From NCBI RefSeq assembly GCF_021049245.1, contig NZ_CP088020.1, positions 1,432,001 to 1,496,000 of the forward strand: DNA of 64,000 nucleotides, in the 5' to 3' direction. Of the stretch, positions 50,057-62,060 are shown piece by piece. The position numbers were made by a program, and so were the translations under genes. How positions within the stretch are numbered: position 1 is the stretch's first letter; each line of letters begins with the position of its first letter. The notes under the pieces were generated by a model that was not told the origin of the DNA, ran no database searches, and saw only the letters and a program-made list of their open reading frames with translations. The DNA is from Radiobacillus kanasensis. GTDB lineage: Bacteria > Bacillota > Bacilli > Bacillales > Amphibacillaceae.

Positions 50057-51063
50057 TTCATCCATCGATTGTTCGAAAACAAAGAAAACTACTCATCTTA
50101 TTCTTGATTCTTCTCATCTTCACGATTGTGTTGAGTATTGGCCTTGGCTATTCTTCTGTTTCCTATAATAGAATTTTTCCTACTATTCTGGGGCAAGGAA
50201 CCTTTAAAGAAACCTTTGTCTTGTTTGAAATTAGGCTCCCAAGAATTATCATCACGGTATTAGCGGGTATAGCTTTAGCTTTATCAGGGTCTATCTTGCA
50301 AAGTATAACGAGAAATGACTTGGCGGATCCAGGTATTATTGGAATTAATGCAGGATCAGGTGTTGGAATCGCTATTTTCTTTCTCTATTTCCCGGTAGAA
50401 GCAGGAACCTTTATCTACATCCTTCCCATCGTTGCTTTCGCAGGAGCTATTTTAACCGCATTTCTCATATATGCCTTTTCTTATCGCAAGAAGGCCGGTC
50501 TTCAGCCGGTTCGTCTCGTGTTAGTAGGGATTGGATTTTCCATGGCATTGTCAGGGTTAATGACCTTACTCATTGCTTCCTCAGAAAGAGAGAAGGTTGA
50601 TTTTATTGCAAAATGGTTAGCCGGCAGTGTGTGGGGGACGGATTGGGTGTTTGTCTGGGCTGTGCTCCCATGGTTGCTTATACTGATTCCTTATACGTAC
50701 TACAAGGCAAATCATCTCAATGTCCTTCAATTTAATGATCCTGTGTCGATTGGAATTGGTTTATCTATAGAAAAGGAACGATTAAAGCTTCTGATTACGT
50801 CTGCTGCATTAGCGGCTTCCGCCGTTTCTATTACAGGAGGAATAGCTTTTATCGGGTTAATGGCTCCACATTTGGCCAAGACATTGGTAGGGCCAAGGAA
50901 TCAACTGTTTCTCCCGATAGCTATGTTAATAGGGGGCTGGCTTCTTTTAGTAGCTGACACAATTGGAAGAAATGTTGCAGAACCAGAAGGGGTTAGTGCA
51001 GGGATTCTCGTTTCTGTTATCGGTGCTCCTTACTTTCTTTATTTATTAATAAAGAAAGCTTAA
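50053..51063 (+). CDS. FecCD-family siderophore permease 2
   Basis: 336 residues, about ten membrane segments. ARLPRI-like segment FEIRLPRIIITVLAGIALAL, SITRNDLADPGIIGINAGSG and GGIAFIGLMAPHLAKTLVG identify the family. Start is coupled to permease 1 by an ATGA overlap. The operon ends at a strong hairpin. Confidence 0.95.
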   Translation: MIHPSIVRKQRKLLILFLILLIFTIVLSIGLGYSSVSYNRIFPTILGQGTFKETFVLFEIRLPRIIITVLAGIALALSGSILQSITRNDLADPGIIGINAGSGVGIAIFFLYFPVEAGTFIYILPIVAFAGAILTAFLIYAFSYRKKAGLQPVRLVLVGIGFSMALSGLMTLLIASSEREKVDFIAKWLAGSVWGTDWVFVWAVLPWLLILIPYTYYKANHLNVLQFNDPVSIGIGLSIEKERLKLLITSAALAASAVSITGGIAFIGLMAPHLAKTLVGPRNQLFLPIAMLIGGWLLLVADTIGRNVAEPEGVSAGILVSVIGAPYFLYLLIKKA

Positions 51064-51077
51064 ATAGAATTTTCGGC

Positions 51078-51133
51078 GTATTAATAAACAAGGACCATTC
51101 CTAAAAAAAGGAGTGGTCCTTGTTTATTAATAC
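51078..51133. terminator. Long bidirectional terminator between the permease and SnoaL-like genes
   Basis: Arms at 51078-51102 and 51110-51133 (outer part GTATTAATAAACAAGGACCA) pair almost perfectly around an A7 loop. It serves both convergent genes and includes the stop codon of the minus-strand gene. Confidence 0.85.
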
Positions 51134-51555
51134 ACTTTGTGGGTGTTTTGTACCAGTGCTCCTAGTTCAAAGAGGATAGCTGCGTCACTATTTTCACACC
51201 AAAGCTCTTTCACTTTTCCATTCTCAAAATAGAAAATCATATTGCCTGTTTCTTTTACTCGTTGATCGGTGGACGGTATATTAAACCAGCCACCTTTATA
51301 GGTCATCCATCCGGTATAACGAACCACTAATTTTTCCCCTTCTTCAATCATGTCATCAAGCTGCCACTCATCATCATGAAAAACAGACCGAAACCATCCC
51401 ATAAATTCCTTCATTTTTTGTTTATCACTAGCACCATTTCTAGTGTGATAAACAAAAGCTGGATCCGTCACCTCATCTAGAATATCTACATTCCCTTTGG
51501 TGAAATACTCCTGAAACCATTTCTCGGCTACAAGCTTTTGATCAGATTGAATCAT
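51127..51555 (-). CDS. SnoaL-like / nuclear transport factor 2 fold protein
   Basis: 142 residues, no signal peptide. The cone-shaped NTF2 fold is suggested by AEKWFQEYFTKGNVDILDEV, then KMKEFMGWFRSVFHDDEWQL and KLVVRYTGWMTYKGGWFNIP. Proteins annotated ester cyclase or SnoaL-like fall here; function varies and cannot be assigned. A GGGAGGTAGG site precedes the ATG. Confidence 0.82.
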   Translation of the reverse strand: MIQSDQKLVAEKWFQEYFTKGNVDILDEVTDPAFVYHTRNGASDKQKMKEFMGWFRSVFHDDEWQLDDMIEEGEKLVVRYTGWMTYKGGWFNIPSTDQRVKETGNMIFYFENGKVKELWCENSDAAILFELGALVQNTHKVY

Positions 51556-51740
51556 GAACCCTACCTCCCTTTACCGAAATATACCATGAAAAGGATCACT
51601 ACAGGGTATCACTTAACATTTTGTACTAATAATTTGATTCCAAAGCAATTAGAACTTCACGGACAAAGCCCTTAAATATCGAAGTAGTATTTTATATTCA
51701 CAAAATACCTTTTTCTTTTTTCTATATATCAAGTAAAATT

Positions 51741-51773
51741 TAAGAGAGATTTTCGGCTAGGAGTCTCTTTTTA
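51741..51773 (+). terminator. Weak hairpin upstream of the helicase gene
   Basis: AAGAGA and TCTCTT pair about a loop, followed by TTTTTAT. It could be a leader attenuator or chance; no conserved RNA element is recognised. The rest of 51556-51852 is AT-rich spacer. Confidence 0.3.
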
Positions 51774-51852
51774 TACCTACATCAGGTAGAATAGAACGAA
51801 CGCTTTATCACAACATAGATTAAGACAGGAACAAAATAAGAGGAGTTATACG

Positions 51853-52977
51853 ATGGAGCTAACAAATATGAAATCATTTATTCAAACGGGATGGGAGAGA
51901 GAAGGATTTGGGAACGCTACGCCTATCCAGACGAGGACCATTCCACTTATACAGGAAGGCAAAGACGTAATTGGAGAATCCCCAACAGGAAGTGGGAAAA
52001 CGTTAGCTTATTTACTACCGATATTAGACAAGCTTGACCCTAACATAAAAAATGCCCAAGCCATTATCATGGCTTCTTCTCAAGAATTAGTGATGCAAAT
52101 TCAACAAGAGATCACGAAGTGGGTAAACGGGACAGAATTACATAGCGCAGCACTTATAGGTGGAGCTAATATTAAACGACAAATCGAAAAGCTAAAAAAG
52201 AAACCACAGCTTGTTGTTGGAACACCAGGGCGTGTCCTTGAATTAATTAATCAGAAGAAGTTAAAAATGCAAGAAATAAAAACTGTTGTCTTGGATGAAG
52301 GGGATCAGCTTCTAATTCCAGAGCACCTCGATTCCATTGGGAAAATCGTGAAGAGTACAGATGATGCACGCCAGGTCCTTATCTTTTCAGCTACACTTCC
52401 TGAATCCACTCTTGAAGCGGCGAAGCAACTTGTAAACAATCCTGAAGTTATACGAATAGGAGAAGAGGAAGTAGACCGACCAGAAGTGGAACACATTTAT
52501 TTCGTATGTGAACAACGTGAGAAGGTTGATATGCTAAAAAGATTAATTCATCATCTAGAGATAAGAGGTCTTGCGTTTTTTCGGAGTATTTCCCATTTAG
52601 ATACGTTTGCAGAAAAGCTTCGATATAACGGAGTGGAAGTAGGACTTTTGCATCGTGATATCAAAAAGCAAGAACGGGCACAAACAATGAAACATTTTCG
52701 TTCTGGAAACCTCCCTCTAATTTTGGCAACAGATGTTGCGGCCAGAGGGCTAGATGTAAAGGGTTTGACTCATATTGTACAAGTTGAGTTACCGGAGGAT
52801 GCACTTCATTATGCACATCGTGCAGGAAGGGTTGGAAGACTAGGTTCTGAATCCGGAACGGTAATTTCCTTAGTAACAGAAGAGGAATCGAAAATCTTAA
52901 AACGTTTCGCTAAAAATAGAGGCATCGTTTTAAAAAAGAAGAAGATCATCAAAGGTCAAGTAGTGGATGCCAAATAA
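51853..52977 (+). CDS. yfmL: DEAD-box-like RNA helicase (YfmL-like)
   Basis: 374 residues, a short helicase like B. subtilis YfmL, without the C-terminal RNA-binding extension. The Q-motif is FGNATPIQTRTIPLI; Walker A is ESPTGSGKTLAYLLPI; motif II is DEGD rather than DEAD; motif III SAT is in LIFSATLP; motif VI is HRAGRVGRLG in place of the usual HRxGRTGR. Such helicases assist ribosome assembly and cold adaptation. The ATG has AAGAGGAG seven bases before it. Confidence 0.88.
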   Translation: MELTNMKSFIQTGWEREGFGNATPIQTRTIPLIQEGKDVIGESPTGSGKTLAYLLPILDKLDPNIKNAQAIIMASSQELVMQIQQEITKWVNGTELHSAALIGGANIKRQIEKLKKKPQLVVGTPGRVLELINQKKLKMQEIKTVVLDEGDQLLIPEHLDSIGKIVKSTDDARQVLIFSATLPESTLEAAKQLVNNPEVIRIGEEEVDRPEVEHIYFVCEQREKVDMLKRLIHHLEIRGLAFFRSISHLDTFAEKLRYNGVEVGLLHRDIKKQERAQTMKHFRSGNLPLILATDVAARGLDVKGLTHIVQVELPEDALHYAHRAGRVGRLGSESGTVISLVTEEESKILKRFAKNRGIVLKKKKIIKGQVVDAK

Positions 52978-53026
52978 AAACTTGTAGACGAAGACAAAAG
53001 AAAGAACACATAAAAAAAAAGACCAG

Positions 53027-53059
53027 AACAAGAGCCTCGCATAATGCGGGGTTCTTGTT
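53027..53059 (+). terminator. Terminator after the helicase gene
   Basis: AACAAGAGCCTCGC and GCGGGGTTCTTGTT pair around ATAAT. A further outer helix (ACGAAGACAA 52988-52997 with TTGTCTTCGT 53059-53068) can extend the structure. Confidence 0.78.
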
Positions 53060-53254
53060 TGTCTTCGTAAGAGAGGCGCTTTTTTATAACTATATTATGG
53101 GGGGAGGTCAACATAGTCTTGGTAAAAGCTTCCTCTATTATATAGACGAATTCGTGGTTTAGAAGGTTTCAAAACATGTAAACATTTTTATGCATACAAT
53201 GTTTAAAATAGTAAATAGTAGAAGAAGAGACTGGAAAGAAAGGGAGGAAATAAT

Positions 53255-53608
53255 TTGAAAAAGTTAAGCTTTCTTTCGTTTGTGATCCTATCTTCTCTGA
53301 TCCATATCACTACTGTGCAAGCTTCTCCAGCTATTTCTCATGAAGAGCTGGAAACAGAGAAATTGGTACGGGCCGCAACTATCGGGGAACCTGCAAGTCC
53401 TCATCATTGGGAAAAAATGAGTGTAAAAGAAGAGAAAATATTTTCTCATTCCCATCACTTCTCCGTATTACATAATTTTATTCGAAGTAAAAGAGAGTGC
53501 GAAGTCTACCATGAGATTGAGACAGTCGTTTGGTATTGTCCGATTCATCATCACACGAAGTCTAATACCCATCACATCGAAACCGCACATAGTGAAAAGC
53601 ACGATTAA
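53255..53608 (+). CDS. Secreted His-rich protein (117 aa), unknown function
   Basis: TTG start seven bases after AGGGAGG. A signal peptide (KKLSFLSFVILSSLIHITTV, cleavage after VQA) leads to a mature part with many His, 16 in all: SPHHWEKM, FSHSHHFSVLHNF, CPIHHHTKSNTHHIETAHSE. Two Cys (CEVYHEI, YCPIHHH) may form a disulfide or metal site. Binding of Zn, Cu or Ni outside the membrane is inferred from composition only. I do not recognise a family. Confidence 0.75.
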   Translation: MKKLSFLSFVILSSLIHITTVQASPAISHEELETEKLVRAATIGEPASPHHWEKMSVKEEKIFSHSHHFSVLHNFIRSKRECEVYHEIETVVWYCPIHHHTKSNTHHIETAHSEKHD

Positions 53609-53612
53609 CAGG

Positions 53613-53646
53613 AAAAAGCTCTTTGGGACTAACCAAAGAGCTTTTA
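53613..53646. terminator. Bidirectional terminator between the His-rich gene and leuD
   Basis: AAAAAGCTCTTTGG pairs with CCAAAGAGCTTTTA around GACTAA. It ends both the His-rich gene and the minus-strand ilv-leu operon. Confidence 0.85.
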
Positions 53647-53648
53647 TA

Positions 53649-54233
53649 TCATTTTCGCTGCATTTCAAATGCTTCAATTTTTGATTCGTGTGTTAGTGTA
53701 ACAGCTATTTCATCCCAACCATTTAACAGCATTTGTTTATGGTAGGGTGGGATATCGAAGGGAATTGCATTTCCTTGCGAATCAAATACCTTTTGTTCTT
53801 CTAAATCAACTGTAAGCTGGTAGGAATCTGCTTCTGCTTTATTTATGAGCATTTGAACAGTTTCTTCCTCGAGTTGGATAGCTAATATCCCATTTTTCAT
53901 GCAGTTGTTATAAAAGATATCCGCATAGCTCGGAGCAATAATTACTTTGAATCCATAATCCTGTAATGCCCAAGGTGCATGCTCACGAGAGGAGCCACAA
54001 CCGAAGTTTTCTCCAGCAATTAGGATGGAGGCTTCTTGATACTTATCCTGATTCATAGAAAAGTCTTCACGAAGCGCTCCGTCATCATGAAATCGCCAGT
54101 TGAAGAATAAAAACTGACCAAATCCTTGTCGTTCAATACGTTTTAAAAATTGCTTCGGAATAATTTGATCGGTATCTATATTTGAACGGTTAATTGGATA
54201 AACAAGTCCTTGATGTTTTTGAATAGGTTCCAT
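53649..54233 (-). CDS. leuD: 3-isopropylmalate dehydratase small subunit
   Basis: 194 residues. Forms the isomerase with LeuC. The swivel-domain motifs GLVYPINRSNIDTDQIIPKQ and ILIAGENFGCGSSREHAPWA are intact, with the YADIFYNNCMKNGIL block. Last gene of the operon, 16 bp after leuC. Confidence 0.97.
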   Translation of the reverse strand: MEPIQKHQGLVYPINRSNIDTDQIIPKQFLKRIERQGFGQFLFFNWRFHDDGALREDFSMNQDKYQEASILIAGENFGCGSSREHAPWALQDYGFKVIIAPSYADIFYNNCMKNGILAIQLEEETVQMLINKAEADSYQLTVDLEEQKVFDSQGNAIPFDIPPYHKQMLLNGWDEIAVTLTHESKIEAFEMQRK

Positions 54234-54249
54234 CCAAAGTCCTCCTTCC

Positions 54250-55668
54250 TTAAGCGTGAATGCTTTGTTTAAGTTTTCGAACGTCTACGAAATGTCCCTC
54301 TATAGCAGCTGCTGCAGCCATTTCAGGGCTTACAAGGTGAGTTCGTGCACGATTTCCTTGTCGACCCTCAAAATTGCGGTTTGAGGTAGAAGCACAGCGT
54401 TCACCAGGTGGAATAACATCCTCGTTCATACCTAGGCAAGCACTACAGCCAGAATCCCGCCATTCAAACCCAGCTTCTTTAAAGATGACATCTAATCCTT
54501 CTTGTTCTGCTTGCATTTTCACTGTAAAGGATCCAGGTACTACAATTGCTTTGATACCGGGATGAATGGTCTTTCCTTTTAGGATATCTGCAGCTTTACG
54601 TAGATCGGCTACTCGTGAATTGGTACATGAGCCAATAAATACGTGTTGAATTTCAATAGATTCCATCGGTTGATTTGGTTCTAAGCCCATATAATCCAAA
54701 GCACGAATCATATCATTACGAGCGTTGTCGTTAGGTGCTTCGGCGGGATTCGGTACGTTTGCACTCACTGGTACACACATACTAGGGTTCGTTCCCCAAG
54801 TTACTTGAGGTTCTACCTCTTCTGCATTAATTTCAACAGTTGCATCATACGTTGCGCCTTCATCGGTTGCCAGTGCGAGCCACTCAGCAGCTACCTGATC
54901 AAATTCTGCTCCTTTTGGAACGTGACGTCTTCCTTTTAGAAAATCAACTGTGGTTTGGTCTGGACTAATTAATCCAGCACGCGCACCCGCTTCAATGGAC
55001 ATGTTACAAATAGTCATTCGTCCTTCCATGGGGAGGGAGCGAATAGCTTCCCCCGTGTATTCGACGACATAACCAGTTCCGAATTTTACGCCATACTTTG
55101 CAATAATCGCTAAAATTAAGTCCTTTGCTGTAATTCCAGTTCCAAGCTGTCCATTTACTTTAACATTCAACGTTTTAGGAGGAGCTTGCCATAATGTTTG
55201 CGTAGCAAGAACGTGCTCCACTTCACTTGTTCCAATACCGAAAGCAAGAGCACCAAATGCACCGTGTGTGGAAGTATGACTATCTCCACATACAATGGTC
55301 TTACCAGGTTGAGTTAGTCCTAATTCCGGTCCAATGACGTGGACAATCCCTTGATCAGGGTGATGGATATCTGCGAGTGTTACGCCAAACTCTTCGCAAT
55401 TTTCCTTTAACGTATCCATTTGTTTCTTTGAAATCGCATCGTTGATGACATTACGATGAATGGTCGGAACATTGTGGTCCATTGTTGCAAAAGTGCGATC
55501 AGGGCGTCTTACTTTTCTTCCGTTCATTCGCAATCCTTCAAATGCTTGTGGAGAGGTAACTTCATGGACCAAATGAAGGTCGATATATAACAGGTCTGGT
55601 TTCTCTTTTTCTTGATGGACGATATGTTTTTTCCATATTTTTTCTATAACCGTTTTTGGTTTGCTCAT
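54250..55668 (-). CDS. leuC: 3-isopropylmalate dehydratase large subunit
   Basis: 472 residues of the aconitase superfamily. The Fe-S cluster cysteines are in [10 protein letters not shown] and [16 protein letters not shown]. Further motifs are [20 protein letters not shown] and [16 protein letters not shown]. It isomerises 2- to 3-isopropylmalate together with LeuD in leucine synthesis. Confidence 0.97.
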   Translation of the reverse strand: MSKPKTVIEKIWKKHIVHQEKEKPDLLYIDLHLVHEVTSPQAFEGLRMNGRKVRRPDRTFATMDHNVPTIHRNVINDAISKKQMDTLKENCEEFGVTLADIHHPDQGIVHVIGPELGLTQPGKTIVCGDSHTSTHGAFGALAFGIGTSEVEHVLATQTLWQAPPKTLNVKVNGQLGTGITAKDLILAIIAKYGVKFGTGYVVEYTGEAIRSLPMEGRMTICNMSIEAGARAGLISPDQTTVDFLKGRRHVPKGAEFDQVAAEWLALATDEGATYDATVEINAEEVEPQVTWGTNPSMCVPVSANVPNPAEAPNDNARNDMIRALDYMGLEPNQPMESIEIQHVFIGSCTNSRVADLRKAADILKGKTIHPGIKAIVVPGSFTVKMQAEQEGLDVIFKEAGFEWRDSGCSACLGMNEDVIPPGERCASTSNRNFEGRQGNRARTHLVSPEMAAAAAIEGHFVDVRKLKQSIHA

Positions 55669-55701
55669 AGTCTCACTCCTTACCTTTACCCTTTTACAAC
55701 A

Positions 55702-56796
55702 TTATTTTGTCACTTCCGAACTCGATAACGAGTAGATAAAATCAACCACTAGCTTCGTCATTTCTTCTGTTCCTACCACCATGCCATTCAGAATGTGTAA
55801 ATCACGGGTATGATAGCCTCTTTCCAAAACGTGTTCCACAGCTTCTTCCATTCGCCTAGCTTCCTCGTTTAAGCCAAACGAATGACGGAGCATCAAAGCG
55901 GCGGATAAAATCATTGCTAGAGGATTCGCAATGCCTTGACCTGCAATGTCTGGTGCAGAGCCATGGACAGGTTCGTATAGCCCAACTCCATCTTCTCTTA
56001 AACTAGCAGAAGGGAGCATGCCTAATGAGCCAGTTAAAACAGAGGCTTCATCACTTAAAATATCTCCAAACATATTTTCGGTCACGATGACATCAAAGGA
56101 GGTTGGATTCGTGATTAGCTTCATAGCCGCAGCATCTACCAAAAGATGCTCCACTTTTACATCCGGATAATTGATTTTCTTTTCTTCTACCACTTCTCGC
56201 CATAGTTTACTAGACTCTAAGACATTTGCTTTATCAACTGAAGTTAGGTGTCCGCGTCTAAGTTGAGCACTTTGAAAGGCTTTGTCTACGATTCTTTCTA
56301 TTTCATGTCTCGTATAAGCGAGTGTATCGACAACCGTTTGGTTATTGTCACGGCGTTCGCTAGGTTGACCAAAATAAAGACCACCTGTTAATTCACGGAC
56401 AATAAGAAGATCACTTCCAGTTACCACTTCTTCTTTTAGAGGTGAAGCATGAAGAAGGGTGGGGAAGCCTTTGATTGGTCTTAGATTTGCAAATAAATCT
56501 AGTGCTTTACGAATCCCGAGTAATCCTTTTTCGGGACGGAGGTGAGAGGGAAGCTGATCCCATTTCGGCCCACCGACGGCACCTAGCAATACGGCATCTG
56601 CACGTTGGCATGCCTCAACGGTATGGTCTGGGAGGGGAGTTCCCTCCGTATCTATGGCGCTCCCCCCGATTAAATGGGTTTCAAATTCAAACGTATGATT
56701 AAATTGTGAGGCGATGGCTTCCAGCACGTCTTTTGCTGCATGAATTACTTCTAATCCAATTCCATCCCCTGGTAGTAGCACTACTTTTTTATGCAT
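55702..56796 (-). CDS. leuB: 3-isopropylmalate dehydrogenase
   Basis: 364 residues. NAD+-dependent decarboxylating dehydrogenase. Motifs are LLPGDGIGLEVIHAA at the N-terminus, LIVRELTGGLYFGQPSERR, DVIVTENMFGDILSDEASVL and GLYEPVHGSAPDIAGQGIAN. It is the third leucine enzyme, located between leuA and leuC. Confidence 0.97.
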   Translation of the reverse strand: MHKKVVLLPGDGIGLEVIHAAKDVLEAIASQFNHTFEFETHLIGGSAIDTEGTPLPDHTVEACQRADAVLLGAVGGPKWDQLPSHLRPEKGLLGIRKALDLFANLRPIKGFPTLLHASPLKEEVVTGSDLLIVRELTGGLYFGQPSERRDNNQTVVDTLAYTRHEIERIVDKAFQSAQLRRGHLTSVDKANVLESSKLWREVVEEKKINYPDVKVEHLLVDAAAMKLITNPTSFDVIVTENMFGDILSDEASVLTGSLGMLPSASLREDGVGLYEPVHGSAPDIAGQGIANPLAMILSAALMLRHSFGLNEEARRMEEAVEHVLERGYHTRDLHILNGMVVGTEEMTKLVVDFIYSLSSSEVTK

Positions 56797-56813
56797 GGAA
56801 TCAACCTCCTTGG

Positions 56814-59382
<2,569 letters not shown>

Positions 59383-59403
59383 TCATTCCATCCTTTCGAA
59401 TTA

Positions 59404-59925
59404 TTATTTTAATAGGGAATATGGTGTGAACTCCGTGACTTGTGGTTGTTGACCGCGAAGGAAGGCGGTTAAGCCTGTTCGAGCCAACTCTTTAATTCCA
59501 TAAGGTCGGAGTAATTCAATTAATGCTTCGATTTTTTCAGGCTTTCCGGTTACTTGAATAGATAAGCTATCCTTACTTACATCGATAATTGATGCTCGGA
59601 ATGGCTCAATAATACCTTGGATTTCATTGCGTAGCTGACTACTGCTTACGACTTTGATTAAGGCAAGTTCTCTTGCCACGATGGCTTTATCGGTAATATC
59701 GGAAACCTTTAACACATCGATTTGTTTGTTCAATTGCTTTGTTAGCTGCTCGAGCTTTTGGTTGTCTTCCACTTCAACGACTAAGGTCATTTTAGAAATT
59801 CCTGGTGTTTCAGTTTGACCAACCGAGATGCTTTCAATGTTGAATTGGCGTCTTTGAAGAAGCCCTGTTACTCTGTTTAGTACACCACTTCGGTTTTGCA
59901 CCGTCGCTGTTATAATTCGTTTCAT
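59404..59925 (-). CDS. ilvN: Acetolactate synthase small (regulatory) subunit
   Basis: 173 residues. An N-terminal ACT domain ([20 protein letters not shown], then FNIESISVG) binds valine for feedback in the family. The C-terminal part ([20 protein letters not shown]) activates the large subunit. It overlaps the end of ilvB by four bases. Also called ilvH in B. subtilis. Confidence 0.95.
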   Translation of the reverse strand: MKRIITATVQNRSGVLNRVTGLLQRRQFNIESISVGQTETPGISKMTLVVEVEDNQKLEQLTKQLNKQIDVLKVSDITDKAIVARELALIKVVSSSQLRNEIQGIIEPFRASIIDVSKDSLSIQVTGKPEKIEALIELLRPYGIKELARTGLTAFLRGQQPQVTEFTPYSLLK

Positions 59926-61646
59926 GGTTTCACCCCAATCATTTCGTGCAGCCCTTTTCCTGGTGCGATCATCGGATAGACATTTTCTTGTTGAAGCACT
60001 CGGCAGTCTATGACAACGGGACCGTCATAAGCCATTAATTCTGGTAGCTGTGCTTCAAAGTCAGCTTGAGTCTCTATTTTTACACCGCGTATGGAGTAGC
60101 TGTCTGCCAGTTTGACAAAGTCGGGTTGAATAGCAAATAAAGACTCTGAATATCGTTCTTCATAAAATTTCTCTTGCCATTGACGAACCATGCCTAATGC
60201 TTGGTTGTTCACAATAATCACTTTTACAGGTAAATTTCGTTCTTGAAGAATAGATAGCTCCTGAAACGTCATTTGAAATCCGCCGTCACCTACAATAGCA
60301 ACGACTAAATCATCTGGCTTTGCCAGCTGTGCGCCGATAGCAGAAGGGAAGCCAAAGCCCATTGTTCCAAGTCCGCCTGATGTTACCCAACGGTCTGGTT
60401 TTTCTAAAGTGTAGTATTGTGCTGCCCACATTTGGTGCTGTCCTACATCGGTTGTTACAATTGCTTCCCCTTTCGTCACTTCGTGAACCGTTTCTAATAC
60501 CCATTGTCCAATCATGGACTCTTTTGGATTGTTGTACCACAACGGATATTCGTCTTGATAACGACCTAATAATTCCCACCATTGTTCGTGATCCGGTGTT
60601 TCTGAAGCTAGGGAGAGTAATTGCTTTAATGCTTCATTGGCATCAGACACAATCGGAATATGGGTTGTTATATTTTTACCTATCTCAGCAGGATCAATGT
60701 CAATATGAGCTACGGTCGCATTTGGTGCAAAATGCTGTAAATTACCGGTCAATCTGTCATCAAACCTAGCCCCAATATTGATAAGTAAGTCACATTCATA
60801 AAGGGCCATATTGGATGTAAAGGTTCCATGCATACCCGCCATACCTAAATGGTTTTGGTGAGAACCCGGAAAACTGCCGAGACCTAGTAGGGTAGTGGTT
60901 ACCGGTAATTGAAATTTTTCCACAAATTCGAGTAAGCGATTTGAAGCTTTTCCGTGTAAAACGCCAGCTCCTGCAAGTAAGATTGGTTTCTTTGATTTCG
61001 TTAAGGAATCCGCTAGTTTTTTAATCTGTAACGGGTTTGGCTTCAACGTTGGTTGGTAACCGGGTAAATCAAAAGAAGTATCAAACTCTACATCACTGGA
61101 TATTTCAGCTGAAATGTCTTTCGGTATATCTACGACTACAGGACCAGGTCTTCCTGTTGTGGCGATATGGAAAGCTTCCTTCACGATTCGTGGAAGGTCC
61201 GTAATCGTTTGAACTTGATAATTGTGCTTCGTGATGGGAGTTGTGATGCCCATTACATCTGCTTCCTGGAAAGCATCTGTTCCGATTACTCCTGTAGCAA
61301 CTTGCCCCGTAAAGACAACAAGCGGGAGAGAGTCCATCATTGCATCTGCAATTCCCGTAACTAGATTAGTAGCACCTGGACCAGAAGTAGCAAAGACTAC
61401 TCCAGGCTTTCGAGAAACACGAGCATATCCCTCTGCAGCATGGATAGTTCCTTGCTCGTGTCGTCCTAAAATGTGTGTAAAGGCATTTCCTGCACGATAA
61501 ATCGCATCATAGATTGGTAGTACAGCTCCACCTGGATATCCAAAAACAGTATCAACACCTTCTTTCACCAATGCTTCTACAAGAAGATCTGCACCGTTTT
61601 TCGGTGTCACGCCGGTATTAAGGCCCGGCTTCATTTCTACTTTCAC
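59922..61646 (-). CDS. ilvB: Acetolactate synthase large subunit
   Basis: 574 residues, thiamine-diphosphate enzyme. The N-terminal Glu motif is [33 protein letters not shown] and [20 protein letters not shown] follow. The ThDP site [15 protein letters not shown] with its paired Asn ([11 protein letters not shown]) is in the last third. The GTG start follows AGGAGGG. It is the first gene after the T-box leader and joins IlvN in the holoenzyme. Confidence 0.97.
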   Translation of the reverse strand: MKVEMKPGLNTGVTPKNGADLLVEALVKEGVDTVFGYPGGAVLPIYDAIYRAGNAFTHILGRHEQGTIHAAEGYARVSRKPGVVFATSGPGATNLVTGIADAMMDSLPLVVFTGQVATGVIGTDAFQEADVMGITTPITKHNYQVQTITDLPRIVKEAFHIATTGRPGPVVVDIPKDISAEISSDVEFDTSFDLPGYQPTLKPNPLQIKKLADSLTKSKKPILLAGAGVLHGKASNRLLEFVEKFQLPVTTTLLGLGSFPGSHQNHLGMAGMHGTFTSNMALYECDLLINIGARFDDRLTGNLQHFAPNATVAHIDIDPAEIGKNITTHIPIVSDANEALKQLLSLASETPDHEQWWELLGRYQDEYPLWYNNPKESMIGQWVLETVHEVTKGEAIVTTDVGQHQMWAAQYYTLEKPDRWVTSGGLGTMGFGFPSAIGAQLAKPDDLVVAIVGDGGFQMTFQELSILQERNLPVKVIIVNNQALGMVRQWQEKFYEERYSESLFAIQPDFVKLADSYSIRGVKIETQADFEAQLPELMAYDGPVVIDCRVLQQENVYPMIAPGKGLHEMIGVKP

Positions 61647-61719
61647 TTTTAATCCCTCCTAATAATGATTTTGGTAAGTTATTTTATCCTTTTCATGTTC
61701 ATGAATAGGGGATGGACCT

Positions 61720-61783
61720 AAAAAAGACCCTTTCTCCCAACATAACTGCGCAATGACAGAAAAATCGGGGAGAAAAGGTCTTT
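61720..61783 (-). terminator. T-box leader terminator
   Basis: On the minus strand AAAGACCTTTTCTCCC pairs with TTGGGAGAAAGGGTCTTT and TTTTTT follows. The 5' arm lies just past the antiterminator T-box sequence. Confidence 0.88.
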
Positions 61784-62030
61784 GCTTTTCACGGTACCAC
61801 CCTTTGTTTACAGTCTCCTCGCGGAAAACTGCCTTGTGAAGCTGAATCTCAGCTTCTTTTGATAACAGGTGCAGAGAAGGAGCACCTGGTTAAGCCTATT
61901 GGGATAAACCGTTCGGCTCAACACTCAGGGACGATGTCAGAATAAGGTGTATTTCCGGGCTTCCAGCAACCCCGGCTCTCTGAGAATACAGGATCTTATT
62001 CCTTTGTTCCCGTCTTCGCTTTAATCATTA
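61784..62030 (-). promoter_or_regulatory. T-box leader of ilvB-leuD (leucine-type)
   Basis: The T-box sequence AAGGGTGGTACCGTG is on the minus strand at 61789-61803. Upstream are the AGAGAGCCGGGGTTGCTGGAA apical stem I region (split here: AGAGAGCC, GGGGTTGCTGG) and stems II and III. The candidate specifier is CTT followed by A in CACCTTATTCTGA, a leucine codon; this reading is tentative. Uncharged tRNA would favour read-through. The leader lies between ilvD and ilvB and fills 61647-62060. Confidence 0.92.
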
Positions 62031-62060
62031 TGGACCTTTTTCAAGTTCCATTCGTTTGTT

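Noticed and set aside
59569..59901. Possible frame disruption near the ilvN/ilvC junction
   Set aside because: Both reading frames are intact; the 24-bp gap is a normal spacer with a ribosome binding site.
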